From the NCBI GenBank assembly GCA_948956705.1, contig CARCZS010000011.1, positions 11,743 through 75,742 of the forward strand: a stretch of DNA of 64,000 bases, given 5' to 3'. The DNA comes from an uncultured Phocaeicola sp. (GTDB lineage Bacteria > Bacteroidota > Bacteroidia > Bacteroidales > Bacteroidaceae). This document shows positions 1 to 8,683 of the stretch, in pieces. The notes under the pieces are model-generated. The model was not told the DNA's origin, searched no databases, and saw only the letters and a program-made list of their open reading frames with translations. The first letter of the stretch is position 1; every line of letters begins with the position of its first letter. Both the position numbers and the translations under genes were made by a program.

Positions 1-142
1 CCTGTGGTGTTTCGCAATGTATGATATTACTCTTGTCTTCCATTCGGCAAAAATAATGCAAAACCAATTCCTCTACAACATCATCTCGGATTTATATTAT
101 ACAAACACGGATTTGTTTATGCAATATATTGGGAGTAAGGAC

Positions 143-150
143 TACTTTTG
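143..150 (+). promoter_or_regulatory. Candidate -7 promoter element for the SMR/SDR genes
   Basis: TACTTTTG matches the Bacteroides -7 consensus TAnnTTTG and lies 47 bases before the first SMR gene. No clear TTG is seen at the expected -33 spacing. The rest of 1-196 holds no gene I can support. Confidence 0.45.
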
Positions 151-196
151 CCAAAATTTTATTAGCGGACAGGTTCATAAAGTAAAATAAGACATT

Positions 197-550
197 ATGA
201 CTCAGATTGAAAATAAAGAAACAGTGTCGCCGGTTACGATATTACTCTTTACCGGGGCTATATTGTTACAGATTATCGGTATGGCCTTATTTCCATTGAC
301 CGCGGGATACACAAATTTTTGGCCGACAATAGCATCTGTTTTGTCGCTGTTGCTCGGTTCGCTACTTTTCTGCCGTATGCTTTACAAAGGTGTCAAGCTC
401 AGTTTACTTATACCTTTGGGATCTGCTGTGATGCCGCTTGCAGTAAGCGGATTGGGGATGATTGTATATGGAGAGAGTGTATCAGTATGGAAAGTTTCAC
501 TTCTTGTTGTGGCCTGCATTTTGATAGGGGTTGCTGGCAGAATGAAATGA
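197..550 (+). CDS. SMR-family small membrane transporter, subunit 1
   Basis: A 117-residue protein with four hydrophobic segments, the size of small multidrug resistance (SMR) proteins. Residues 20-44 (GAILLQIIG...GYTNFWPT) align by eye with the first helix of EmrE. The membrane-embedded glutamate of EmrE (Glu14) is a glutamine here (Q25). It is followed after 7 bases by a second SMR-like gene, so the pair probably forms a heterodimer, as known for paired SMR proteins. Loss of the glutamate argues against classical proton-coupled drug efflux. A flippase-like or other small-molecule role, as in ArnE/ArnF, is an alternative. The substrate is unknown. Confidence 0.75.
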   Translation: MTQIENKETVSPVTILLFTGAILLQIIGMALFPLTAGYTNFWPTIASVLSLLLGSLLFCRMLYKGVKLSLLIPLGSAVMPLAVSGLGMIVYGESVSVWKVSLLVVACILIGVAGRMK

Positions 551-557
551 GAAAATT

Positions 558-890
558 ATGGATAATATCTCAATAACCGGAGTTGTACTTTTTATAATCG
601 CAACGGTGTTTTCACTTGGAGCGACAGCACTTTGGCCAATGACAAAAGGCTTTACCAAGCTTGTGCCAACAGTGTTGTCACTATTGATGCAAGTGGTATG
701 CCTCATACTGATGAATCGCATTGTCTATTCAGGTGTTGAATTGAGTTTTCTGATACCGCTCAACGGGGCATTTTCTCCGCTTGTAATGATTTTTGTAGGT
801 GTATTTTTATACAAGGAGAAAGCATCATTTGGGAAAATAGCCTTATTGACTGCATCATGCGTGTTGATTGGGTGTGCAAATTTTTTATGA
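558..890 (+). CDS. SMR-family small membrane transporter, subunit 2
   Basis: A 110-residue protein with four predicted membrane helices. It is similar to the preceding protein: both contain a GYT/GFT...P-T segment after helix 1 and an LSxLIPL segment in helix 3. The position matching EmrE Glu14 is Ser19. The gene starts 7 bases after the upstream SMR gene and ends 10 bases before the dehydrogenase gene, so the three probably form one operon. A heterodimeric transporter is inferred from pairing and family knowledge; nothing in the sequence names the substrate. Confidence 0.72.
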   Translation: MDNISITGVVLFIIATVFSLGATALWPMTKGFTKLVPTVLSLLMQVVCLILMNRIVYSGVELSFLIPLNGAFSPLVMIFVGVFLYKEKASFGKIALLTASCVLIGCANFL

Positions 891-900
891 CATTAAAATT

Positions 901-1797
901 ATGAATGACAAACTTAAAACAACCCACAAAGTATGGCTGATTACGGGAGCCTCGCGTGGTATGGGTCATGCAATCATGGAGGCTGCACTTGCAGATGGAG
1001 ATTGCGTGGTGGCTGTTTCTCGAAGAGGAGATATCACAACAAATATTGAGGATGCTGCTTCACGACTGTTGCCGTATGCCCTTGATGTGACCAACACTGA
1101 CCAGTCGGCATTTGACTGTATGGTAGACATGGTCATACAAAAATTTGGGCGTATAGACGTATTGGTAAATAATGCGGGACACGGGCAGTTCACCTACTTC
1201 GAGGAATCTGATGAAAATCAGATACGCGATGTGTTTGAAACCAATCTTTTTGGATTGATGCGTGTAACTCGCGCTGTTTTGCCTGTTATGCGCCGACAGC
1301 GTTCGGGCCATATTTTCAACGTGTCTTCCGCAGCGGGATATTCGGGAGTCGGACCATCAATATATCATACGAGCAAGTTCGCGGTAACCGGTTTCTCAGA
1401 GTCGCTTGCTTTTGAAACGGAGCAATTCGGCATCAAAGTAACGATAGTTGCCCCCGGTTTATTCCGCACGGACTTCATGAATTTTAATTCATCGTATCAT
1501 ATTCCTGCCAATCCCATTGAGGATTATAACACGTTCAGAGAACGTATGAGCGGATTTGTGAAGTATATGAACGGGCGAGAGCCGGGCAATCCCGAAGCAT
1601 TGGGGAAACTCATTGCGAAAGTCGCGTGTTGTACCAATCCTCCTTTACATCTGCCTATGGGTGCTGATGCAATTGAAACACTGGAAAAGCATCATGCAGC
1701 CCAATTAAAGGATGTGGAAACATGGCGTGCTGAAATCTGCGGCACTTCATTTCCTCCCGAAAATACAGATGTCAATACACAGGCATTCTTTCAGTAA
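901..1797 (+). CDS. Short-chain dehydrogenase/reductase (SDR family)
   Basis: A 298-residue classical SDR oxidoreductase. The Rossmann nucleotide site TGASRGMG is near the N-terminus, NNAG stabilises the central sheet, and the catalytic YxxxK is seen as YHTSK after the SSAAG serine. The start is placed at the ATG at 901; a longer frame from 868 would overlap the upstream SMR gene. The protein probably reduces a carbonyl or oxidises an alcohol using NAD(P)H. Its substrate cannot be read from sequence. The SMR neighbours suggest it acts on a compound that the membrane pair moves, which is inference. Confidence 0.88.
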   Translation: MNDKLKTTHKVWLITGASRGMGHAIMEAALADGDCVVAVSRRGDITTNIEDAASRLLPYALDVTNTDQSAFDCMVDMVIQKFGRIDVLVNNAGHGQFTYFEESDENQIRDVFETNLFGLMRVTRAVLPVMRRQRSGHIFNVSSAAGYSGVGPSIYHTSKFAVTGFSESLAFETEQFGIKVTIVAPGLFRTDFMNFNSSYHIPANPIEDYNTFRERMSGFVKYMNGREPGNPEALGKLIAKVACCTNPPLHLPMGADAIETLEKHHAAQLKDVETWRAEICGTSFPPENTDVNTQAFFQ

Positions 1798-1873
1798 TCC
1801 GATTTTGGCATTAAATATTAGCGTAACCCACAAAGCATAAATGAGAACGAATCATTTTTGATTATAATATTTT

Positions 1874-3148
1874 ATGAATAAAATCCTTATCGTAGATGCT
1901 TCCGCATCCGATAGCAGGGTCATGTCAAGTCTGCTTTCGCGGGCTGGATATGACCCCGTTTGTGCGGAGAGCATTGAAGCCGGGAAACAAGAGGCGGTGG
2001 AGCTGCCACCCGGTGCGGTCATCGTCACGGCCTTGCGCCTGTATGATGGAACTGCAAGAGAGTTGATAGACTGGTTGAAGACCGAAGGATACAAATTCCC
2101 GGTCATTGTCGTGATGGATCTGCTTAATCCTGCCGACCTGCTGGAGGTAATGAGCGGAGGTGGTGCTGTCGATGTGATACAACGTCCGGCCATTGACAAA
2201 CAACTTGTGGAAACCGTTGGCAAGTATGCCCGACCAGAGCATATCGTGCTGACGCTTGACAACCAGCTGATACCGCGCATCAGTGAGGCATGGAAGAAGG
2301 TGGAGGCAAGAATTGACGCGATAGCGGCCACTAATGCCAACGCAATTATTTTCGGCGAATGCGGCACAGGCAAGGAACAGATTGCACGGCAGATATATCA
2401 GCGCAGCTCACGCGAACAGAAACCGATAACTGTCGTGGAATCAGGAAGCGCGGCATTCATCGGTGTGCATAGCCCATCATCTGACAGAAGCGAGATGTAT
2501 AACCGCATCAAGAGCTATTTCTCAAAATCGGCAGGCGGCACAATCATAATAAAGAATGTGCATCTTCTGTCAATAGACAAACAGTCAGTCCTGATGCACA
2601 TTCTTGAAAACGAACACCCCGATGTGCGTGTGATATGCACAGCCGAGCCGGAGTTGCTGAAGATGGTAGCCAACAAGTCTTTCCGTCCGAACCTGTTTTT
2701 CATTTTAAGGCAATCCGACATAGCCGTGCCTGCCTTGAAAGATGATACGGAGGATATTCCTGTTATCGCGGACTACTTTCTGAAACGCTACGCCGCTAAG
2801 ACCGGCAAACAGCGAAAGAGGCTTGACGCATCCGCAGTCAAGGCATTGAAACTCTATCCGTGGCCCGGCAATCTTCGGGAATTGAAAGATGTTGTTCTTT
2901 TCGCCGCCTTCCATGCCAAAGATGAAACAATCTCGGCTGAGGATATAAACTTCAATCTCTCTGAGCCTGAAACCGTCGATGAATTGAACCGCAAGAATCC
3001 ACGGCAGGAGAAGGAAAATATCATCAAGGCATACCAGCGTGCAGATTCATGGACAGGAGCGGCGAAACTGCTCGGCATCTCCGAAAGGGCTCTCCTTGAA
3101 CTCCGTAAGAAGCTGGGAATTGACAAGAACGGCCAACCGCTCCCTTGA
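1874..3148 (+). CDS. Degenerate RteB-like sigma-54 regulator (pseudo-receiver, inactive AAA+)
   Basis: A 424-residue protein with the layout of an NtrC-type regulator: receiver-like domain (1-120), AAA+ domain (about 130-350) and Fis-type helix-turn-helix (about 385-420, AAKLLGISERALLELRKKLG). It resembles the intact RteB-like protein at 7361-8683, but key residues are gone. The phospho-acceptor aspartate position (SDLRLPDG in the intact one) reads TALRLYDG, so A53 replaces Asp. Walker A (GECGTGKE, 161-168) is kept. The GAFTGA sigma-54 contact loop is missing, and the Walker B acidic pair is K227-N228. It probably binds DNA without phosphorylation or sigma-54 activation, perhaps as a repressor or antagonist. 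That role is inference. Confidence 0.8.
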   Translation: MNKILIVDASASDSRVMSSLLSRAGYDPVCAESIEAGKQEAVELPPGAVIVTALRLYDGTARELIDWLKTEGYKFPVIVVMDLLNPADLLEVMSGGGAVDVIQRPAIDKQLVETVGKYARPEHIVLTLDNQLIPRISEAWKKVEARIDAIAATNANAIIFGECGTGKEQIARQIYQRSSREQKPITVVESGSAAFIGVHSPSSDRSEMYNRIKSYFSKSAGGTIIIKNVHLLSIDKQSVLMHILENEHPDVRVICTAEPELLKMVANKSFRPNLFFILRQSDIAVPALKDDTEDIPVIADYFLKRYAAKTGKQRKRLDASAVKALKLYPWPGNLRELKDVVLFAAFHAKDETISAEDINFNLSEPETVDELNRKNPRQEKENIIKAYQRADSWTGAAKLLGISERALLELRKKLGIDKNGQPLP

Positions 3149-3174
3149 AATATCGCTAAAAATGCGTAACTTTG
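3145..3174 (+). promoter_or_regulatory. Bacteroides-type promoter of putative sRNA A
   Basis: TTG at 3145-3147, a 19-base spacer and TAACTTTG at 3167-3174 fit the Bacteroides consensus. The -33 element overlaps the stop codon of the upstream regulator gene. Bases 3166-3175 also match GTANNTTTGC, the core sequence reported for CTnDOT attachment sites. Confidence 0.75.
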
Positions 3175-3179
3175 CAGCG

Positions 3180-3397
3180 CAAAATAGCAAAGATACCGTC
3201 TGAAGAGTCAGACGGATACAACAATATAGGATAACATAACTTCCGCATAAATTCTATTGTAAATCTGGACCATTTATAAAAGACGAATTTGGCGTGATGC
3301 TTATGCTATGCTCTCAGCATAGCGTGCATACACACTATATCGTCTTAGGCAGTCCAGAGCCATCAATAGAGATAGCGTGAATTGCACGCTATTTTTT
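3180..3397 (+). ncRNA. Putative small RNA A (diverged member of a four-copy family)
   Basis: About 218 bases with no supported ORF, running from a good promoter to an intrinsic terminator: ATAGCGTG (3372-3379) pairs with CACGCTAT (3385-3392), followed by a T run. Other hairpins are visible: CCGTCTGA...TCAGACGG near 3197-3215, and ATGCTATGCT/AGCATAGCGT at 3303-3325. Before the terminator the sequence AGGCAGTCCAGAG resembles the AGGCGGATCACCAGA core of copy B, but with bases missing, so membership in the family is less certain than for copies B, C and D. Function is unknown; a trans-acting regulatory RNA is the simplest reading. Confidence 0.55.
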
Positions 3398-3454
3398 GTC
3401 TTTTGAAATACACATTTTTTCTTTTCTTAATCTATATTTCAGTCATTAGAAATG

Positions 3455-3524
3455 TTGTATTGAATAAAATACACACTTTTTTATTCAACACAATGATTTG
3501 ATTGAATAAAAAGAGCTATATTTG
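3455..3524 (+). promoter_or_regulatory. Promoter and repeated operator-like site upstream of the ATPase gene
   Basis: TTGTATTGAATAAAA (3455-3469) and TTTTATTCAACACAA (3479-3493) form an inverted repeat with one mismatch. A third copy of the TTGAATAAAA word follows at about 3501-3511, just before the -7 element TATATTTG (3517-3524). Three copies of one word around a promoter suggest a repressor site, possibly autoregulatory. Confidence 0.55.
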
Positions 3525-3542
3525 CAGTCTAATATAGCGACA

Positions 3543-4787
3543 ATGAAAAATATAATCTTTAATCAGAAGGCAGAGCGTGATGAGCTGATGGCACGTCCAT
3601 ATCAGCAGCGGCATACTAAGTACAATGTTGATGAATTACTCGCCAATCCGCTTATCAAACTTATTACCGGACCTCGGCGTGTCGGCAAGTCTGTGTTTGC
3701 GCTGTTGATGCTGCAAGGCAAAAACTTTGCATATCTGAATTTTGATGACAGCCAATTATTAGACAATTGGAATGAGGATTTGGTAATGGCCGTTCTTGAT
3801 GACGTATATCCCGGTTACGATTATTTGTTGCTTGACGAAGTCCAAAATCTTCCTGATTGGGATTTGTGGGTAGGCAAGTTGTACCGTCGAGGAAAGGACC
3901 TTATTATCACCGGCAGCAATGCAAAGATGCTGAGCAGTGAGATGGCAACTGCACTTACAGGACGTTATCTTCAAATTGAAATGTTCCCGTTCAGCCTTGA
4001 CGAGGCTATGCGCTGGAATGACATAGACATCAGCAATCCGAGAGAAGAACAGGCTACAAAGGCTGTGGCATTGGTAGATGATTATATGCGTAATGGCGGT
4101 TATCCTGAAACCATAAAGGCGAGGAATATAACAAAGAGTTACCTTTCGACTCTGTTTGACTCTATTTTGCTGAAAGATGTTGCGAAGCGTCATAAAGTAA
4201 GGAATACATCAGACTTGTATAATCTTGCATCCTATCTGCTCGCCAATTTCTGCAATCCGATATCTGCCAATGATCTCGCATCAGAATTAGGGTTGTCAAG
4301 CGTGGCTACAACAAAGAAGTTCTGTGACTATCTTGCAGAGCCGTATCTGTTTTTCTATCTTCCGCGTTTCAACAACAAACTGAAATTGATGAATAAAGCT
4401 CCGCGCAAGGTCTATGTCGTGGATAATGGATTTGTGCAGAGTACGGCTTTCAATCTAAGTGAAAACCTCGGAAGACTATTGGAAAACCAAGTGTTTGTCG
4501 AACTGTTGCGCCGTGGATATGAGCCGGGCAACACTTTGTTCTACTACCGCACCCGTAACGATAAAGAGATTGACTTCGTTACTCGCCGAGGTACAAAAGT
4601 CGAGCAACTGATCCAAGTATGTTACGATATGACCTCCGAGAAAACCCGCAAACGCGAACTCGATGCCCTCGTCGAAGCCGCCGATGAACTCCACTGCGAC
4701 AACCTCCTCGTCATCACTAATGACCAAGCGGAGCAAATCGAGTGGAAAAGTAAATTGATTAAAATTATTCCAGTTTATAGAATTTGA
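3543..4787 (+). CDS. AAA ATPase of the AAA_14/DUF4143 type
   Basis: A 414-residue protein. The N-terminal ATPase has Walker A GPRRVGKS and Walker B YLLLDEVQ, followed by the sensor-like segment LIITGSNA. The C-terminal part has the DUF4143 pattern, including a PD-(D/E)XK-like stretch FYYRTRNDKEIDFVTRRG near residue 350. The start is set at the ATG at 3543 because an in-frame TTG at 3522 lies inside the -7 element. Such ATPases are common in Bacteroidetes and archaea. Their biological role is poorly defined, and some may be nuclease-linked. The next gene begins 6 bases downstream, so the two are probably co-transcribed. Confidence 0.85.
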   Translation: MKNIIFNQKAERDELMARPYQQRHTKYNVDELLANPLIKLITGPRRVGKSVFALLMLQGKNFAYLNFDDSQLLDNWNEDLVMAVLDDVYPGYDYLLLDEVQNLPDWDLWVGKLYRRGKDLIITGSNAKMLSSEMATALTGRYLQIEMFPFSLDEAMRWNDIDISNPREEQATKAVALVDDYMRNGGYPETIKARNITKSYLSTLFDSILLKDVAKRHKVRNTSDLYNLASYLLANFCNPISANDLASELGLSSVATTKKFCDYLAEPYLFFYLPRFNNKLKLMNKAPRKVYVVDNGFVQSTAFNLSENLGRLLENQVFVELLRRGYEPGNTLFYYRTRNDKEIDFVTRRGTKVEQLIQVCYDMTSEKTRKRELDALVEAADELHCDNLLVITNDQAEQIEWKSKLIKIIPVYRI

Positions 4788-4793
4788 AGATTG

Positions 4794-5816
4794 ATGCAAA
4801 AGAAAGAAAAGATAGATGTCTATTTTAGAATGAACAACAGGTACTACCTTTTATTTAGTGTGATTCAAATGAAAGGAAATGGAGTTGTTGATCTTAAAAT
4901 CACTGATTTTTATAATGGATTTGTGATAGAAACTCCAGATAAGTCCCATGAAGATGGATGTTTGACAGAGCAGGAGATGGATAAAGCTAATTTTATATAT
5001 AACGCTGAAATATCCTATCATGCAGACGGTTCTTTTCTGCGAAAAAATAAAGATTATAGTACCCCCAAATATTATAATCCATATGGAGAGGGTGTCAGAT
5101 GGACTCCAACTGATAGTATTGCAGACTTTCAGCCAATTATGAATATAGCAATTAGGCGAATGGAGATTTACAATAAAAGTATTTCAATCATTCCTGAAGA
5201 CACTGCAAAACGTAAGTCACATATTTGTTTATGTGATGAATTGTTTGACTTGAAAGGAAGTTATTACCTTGTATTGTTTATTAGAAATAAGTCTTTGCCG
5301 TTCTGTTTGTGTGGCAATAGTCAGAACTATAGCAATAAAATAGCTGAGTTAAATAATGAATTAGATTTGTGTATATTTATACAGCGGCATTCTTTTCCGC
5401 ATCCAAGTCCCTACTATTCTAAATATTTTAAGGGATGGATAACTCCATATGCACAGAACTCAATAAACTTCTGTAATAAAGACAGTGCTAAAGATGAAAT
5501 GATGGATAAATTGGGCAAAACGATGTTTGACCCTCAGTTTTATGCTTTTCTCCAGATGTTAAATGATGGGGAGTATTATTATTTTTCTGAAAACAAATTG
5601 AAAGTTATTGATGAAATTGATCAATTTTTTCATGGCTTTGAAAATCGAAGAAGTCTTCCTAAACCATTATTTATTAGAGTAGTTTTTCAATTATTGGGAA
5701 AGGAGATTGATTCATTTAATGCGTTAGTGGCAACAGAAAAAGCCCTACTGTTGTCCCAAATTGACACCCATATCAAACAAATAATAAAGAATTCAAATAA
5801 TAAAGAATTCGAATAA
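4794..5816 (+). CDS. Hypothetical protein, unknown family
   Basis: A 340-residue soluble-looking protein with no signal peptide, membrane segment or motif that I recognise. It is rich in Tyr, Phe, Asn and Lys, and its DNA is clearly more AT-rich than the ATPase gene before it, which suggests separate acquisition. The ATG at 4794 is used; a TTG at 4791 directly precedes it. The 6-base gap to the ATPase gene suggests co-transcription and possibly a shared function. I do not assign one. Confidence 0.7.
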   Translation: MQKKEKIDVYFRMNNRYYLLFSVIQMKGNGVVDLKITDFYNGFVIETPDKSHEDGCLTEQEMDKANFIYNAEISYHADGSFLRKNKDYSTPKYYNPYGEGVRWTPTDSIADFQPIMNIAIRRMEIYNKSISIIPEDTAKRKSHICLCDELFDLKGSYYLVLFIRNKSLPFCLCGNSQNYSNKIAELNNELDLCIFIQRHSFPHPSPYYSKYFKGWITPYAQNSINFCNKDSAKDEMMDKLGKTMFDPQFYAFLQMLNDGEYYYFSENKLKVIDEIDQFFHGFENRRSLPKPLFIRVVFQLLGKEIDSFNALVATEKALLLSQIDTHIKQIIKNSNNKEFE

Positions 5817-5842
5817 ACCATCCAATTAGAATCCATAAAACA

Positions 5843-5873
5843 TTGTGGAATTAAAGAAAGTTTCGTACCTTTG
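5843..5873 (+). promoter_or_regulatory. Bacteroides-type promoter of putative sRNA B
   Basis: TTG at 5843-5845, 20-base spacer, TACCTTTG at 5866-5873. It lies just after the unknown 340-residue gene. Confidence 0.72.
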
Positions 5874-5878
5874 TAATA

Positions 5879-6051
5879 CCCCGATGGCATAATTGGGAAG
5901 AACATTGAAATAGTGCCGTGTGCAATTCGTGAACAACGGATGGCGTGGCATTACAACAATCTGAATGCTACTTAGTTAAAGCGATAATCCGCAGCCCCAG
6001 GCGGATCACCAGAAAATCAAGCGGTTATCTAAATCAGATAATCGCTTTTTT
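5879..6051 (+). ncRNA. Putative small RNA B (GCGGATCAC family)
   Basis: About 173 bases with no supported ORF between a good promoter and a strong terminator: GCGGTTATCT (6021-6030) pairs with AGATAATCGC (6036-6045), followed by T6. The core GCGGATCACC at 6001-6010 lies about 11 bases before the terminator stem. The same core and spacing occur in copies C (24515-24523) and D (26877-26885). The constant 3' segment next to the terminator and variable 5' part are typical of bacterial seed-containing sRNAs. Target and function are unknown. Confidence 0.65.
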
Positions 6052-6111
6052 CTTTCCATATACTACCTTTTGGCGCATTTGTGTAAACCAGTGTGTAAAC
6101 CGGAAAACCGA

Positions 6112-7218
6112 ATGAGCGAAACAATTAAGGTACTGTGTTATAAATCAAAAACTCTTAGTAATGGAGAACATCCTCTGATGTTATGCGTCTGCAAAGACCG
6201 CAAAAGAAAGTTTCAAAGCCTTGGCATATCCATAAAAGCGGAATTATGGGACTTCAAGACAAACCAGCCAAAAGCTAAATGTCCGAACCGTGAGAGAATC
6301 ATTCTCATTATAAACGAGAAGATTAACGAAATACAGAAAGCCGCATTGGATAAAAGGATAGCAGGCAAAGACTTTACGGCTACTACTCTCATTGAATCCA
6401 CCAATAACAATGTCAGCTGCAAAACGGTGGGCGAATACTATCTGACCTATATTCAAAACTTGCGGAAAGAGAACAGAATCAGATACGCAGGAATGTTCGA
6501 GGTCTCCTATTCGTCCTTTATAAAGTTCAACAAGCGTCTTGATATTCCATTTTCTGATATAGATGTCGCTTGGTTGAAGCGGTATGAGAAATGGATGAAA
6601 GAGCAGAATCTTTCAGTAAGCACCATAAGCACACGAATCAGACACCTGCGAGCCGTCTTTAACTTGGCGATAACAGAGCATTCTATAAAAAGCGATTGTT
6701 ATCCGTTCCACTCCTACAAAGTCTCAAAGTTGAACAGGCAGACCGCTAAAAGAGCATTGACTAAGCAAGACATACTGAAAGTCATGCAGTACAAAGGGAC
6801 TTCCCCTATGGAATGCCTTGCTATTGACATATTTATATTCTCTTATCTAAATGCTGGCATTAATTTTATTGACATAGCCAAATTGAAACACTCCAATATA
6901 ATAGAGAACCACCTCACCTATAACAGAGAAAAGACAAAGAAACTGATAAGCATACCCCTGCAAACGGAAGCATGGGAGATAATAGCCAAATACAAGAATG
7001 TGAAATCGCCGTACCTGTTTCCTATACTCTCACCGTTCCACAAGACAGAGGTACAGGTTGCCAACAGGCTACATAAAGTCTTGGCAAAGGTAAACAAGCA
7101 TCTGAAAGAGATAGGCGAAAAGTTAGAGCTACCTATACCGCTTACGACATACATAGCAAGACATAGCAAGTTTTCTTTTTTGCTAAAATTCAAGCACTTG
7201 CAAAATATTTCAGCTTAA
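6112..7218 (+). pseudogene. Truncated tyrosine recombinase/integrase
   Basis: Residues 1-90 resemble the Arm-binding domain of Bacteroidetes integrases, and about 110-210 the SAM-like core-binding domain. The catalytic domain starts normally (SYLNAGINFIDIAKLKHSNI) and reaches TTYIARHS, the arginine-histidine box, but then runs into an unrelated tail (KFSFLLKFKHLQNISA). The GH motif and the nucleophilic tyrosine are missing. The usual first catalytic arginine position reads LNAG, so it also lacks that residue. The gene is probably inactive and marks the edge of a mobile element that was cut or rearranged here. The ATG at 6112 is preferred over a TTG at 6070. Confidence 0.8.
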
Positions 7219-7360
7219 TAGGTAACGATGTGGAAACCAGCGAAATTCTGTGTTTCACCTCGTTTTGCAGTAATTCAAAAGAACGCTTTTCCTAAATGCA
7301 AAGATAATATTATTTTTTGAATAATAAACCTTTGCAGATAGTCAAATTCAACAAAATCGG

Positions 7361-8683
7361 CTATGGTTGCCTGAATTTATATTTAAGTCCATACTCTTCA
7401 AGTTTGCCGTATAGAGTTGTTCTGCTTATTCCCAACAGCTCGGCGGCGGCACACCGATTGCCGTTTGTCTGTTTCAACGCACGCATTATCCGCTCCTTAT
7501 CCTCCGCGTCATTACGCAGGGCGAAGCTGACGGGTGAGGTCGGCTTCGGCACGGCAAGTTCAAGATGTTCTTTCGTGATAACTCCTTCATGAGCCTGCAA
7601 CACGGCTCCCATGATTTTCTGCCGAAGCTCCCGCACGTTGCCCGGCCATGCGTGGGTCAGCAACGCTTTTCGGGCTTCGGGACAGAAGCCACTTACACTG
7701 CACTCCAGTTCCTTGTTGGCTACCTCACGGAAAAACTCCGCCAGCGGCATGATGTCCTCCTGACAGTCACGCAACGGCGGAACGGTTATCTCGAAATCAC
7801 GCAAGCGGTAGAGTAAATCCTGCCGGAAACGCTTTTCGCTCACTGCCGCCTCCAGATCCTCGTTGGTGGCGGCGATGATGCGGACATTGAAACTTCTGTC
7901 AGATTTGTCACCGACAGGGCGATAACGCCTTTCCTGTATGGCACGGAGCAACATCTGCTGGGTTTCCAACGCAAGGTTGCCCACTTCATCTAAAAATAGC
8001 GTACCTCCTTCCGCCTCGTGGAAGTATCCTTTCTTGGTGCTATCTGCACCTGTAAACGCTCCTTTGACGTGTCCGAAGAAAGCCGATGGCGCAAGTTCTC
8101 TGGAGAGTGACCCGCAGTCCACCGCCACGAATGGTTTGCCAGCCCGTTTGCTTTTTTCGTGCAGGTGGTGGGCGATATGCTCCTTGCCCGTGCCGTTCTC
8201 CCCGAATATCATCACGCTCATGTCGGTGGCGGCTACCAGCCTTATCCGATGCATGATTTTCTGAAAGGCGGAACCTTCACGGGCGAATACGGGCATCCGG
8301 CTGTGTCCAGACTGACGCTCCTTTTGTATGGAGCGGACAAGGGGTACGAGTTTGTCCTCAATCAGTTTTTTAGGTATATAGTCTATCGAACCGAGTTTCA
8401 TGCTTTCCACGGCGGTATGCACTTCGGCGTAGTCGGTCATGATGATGAACGGCTGCATCCTGCCCTCCTTGCGCATCCAGCGCAACAGGTCTATTCCATT
8501 GCCATCGGGCAAACGTAGATCCGAAACAACTATATCATCATCCGTCGCCTGTTGCAGATGTTTCTTCGCTGTCGAGAGGTGGTAAGCCTGTACGGTATCG
8601 TATCCTTCCCGTGCCAGCATATTGCAGATATACTCGCAATACACGATGTTGTCTTCCACAACGATTATTCTTGTCTTATCCAT
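7361..8683 (-). CDS. rteB: RteB-like sigma-54-dependent response regulator
   Basis: A 440-residue NtrC-type activator. The receiver domain (1-120) keeps D11, phospho-acceptor D55 (SDLRLPDG) and the conserved lysine near 105. The AAA+ domain has Walker A GENGTGKE (161-168), the sigma-54 contact loop GAFTGA (208-213) and Walker B LFLDE (229-233). A Fis-type HTH (about 405-432) ends the protein. It overlaps the sensor kinase gene upstream by 8 bases, as expected for a two-component pair. RteA/RteB control excision and transfer functions of CTnDOT-type conjugative transposons. No tetQ or rteC is seen here, so this pair may be a stranded part of such an element or a relative with a different signal. 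Confidence 0.85.
   Translation of the reverse strand: MDKTRIIVVEDNIVYCEYICNMLAREGYDTVQAYHLSTAKKHLQQATDDDIVVSDLRLPDGNGIDLLRWMRKEGRMQPFIIMTDYAEVHTAVESMKLGSIDYIPKKLIEDKLVPLVRSIQKERQSGHSRMPVFAREGSAFQKIMHRIRLVAATDMSVMIFGENGTGKEHIAHHLHEKSKRAGKPFVAVDCGSLSRELAPSAFFGHVKGAFTGADSTKKGYFHEAEGGTLFLDEVGNLALETQQMLLRAIQERRYRPVGDKSDRSFNVRIIAATNEDLEAAVSEKRFRQDLLYRLRDFEITVPPLRDCQEDIMPLAEFFREVANKELECSVSGFCPEARKALLTHAWPGNVRELRQKIMGAVLQAHEGVITKEHLELAVPKPTSPVSFALRNDAEDKERIMRALKQTNGNRCAAAELLGISRTTLYGKLEEYGLKYKFRQP

Noticed and set aside
1..43. Possible minus-strand start of a gene leaving the window (MEDKSNIIHC...)
   Set aside because: Only 14 codons are visible, and a promoter-like TATTTTTG (48-55, minus strand) lies too close for a normal leader.
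3303..3325. Hairpin in sRNA A as a riboswitch or tRNA-like element
   Set aside because: No riboswitch core or tRNA cloverleaf can be drawn; it is treated as part of the putative sRNA.
6001..6010. GCGGATCACC resembling the 16S rRNA 3' end (GGATCACCTCC)
   Set aside because: Only nine to ten bases match, no rRNA sequence surrounds it, and Bacteroides 16S ends in GGAACACCTCC as I recall it.
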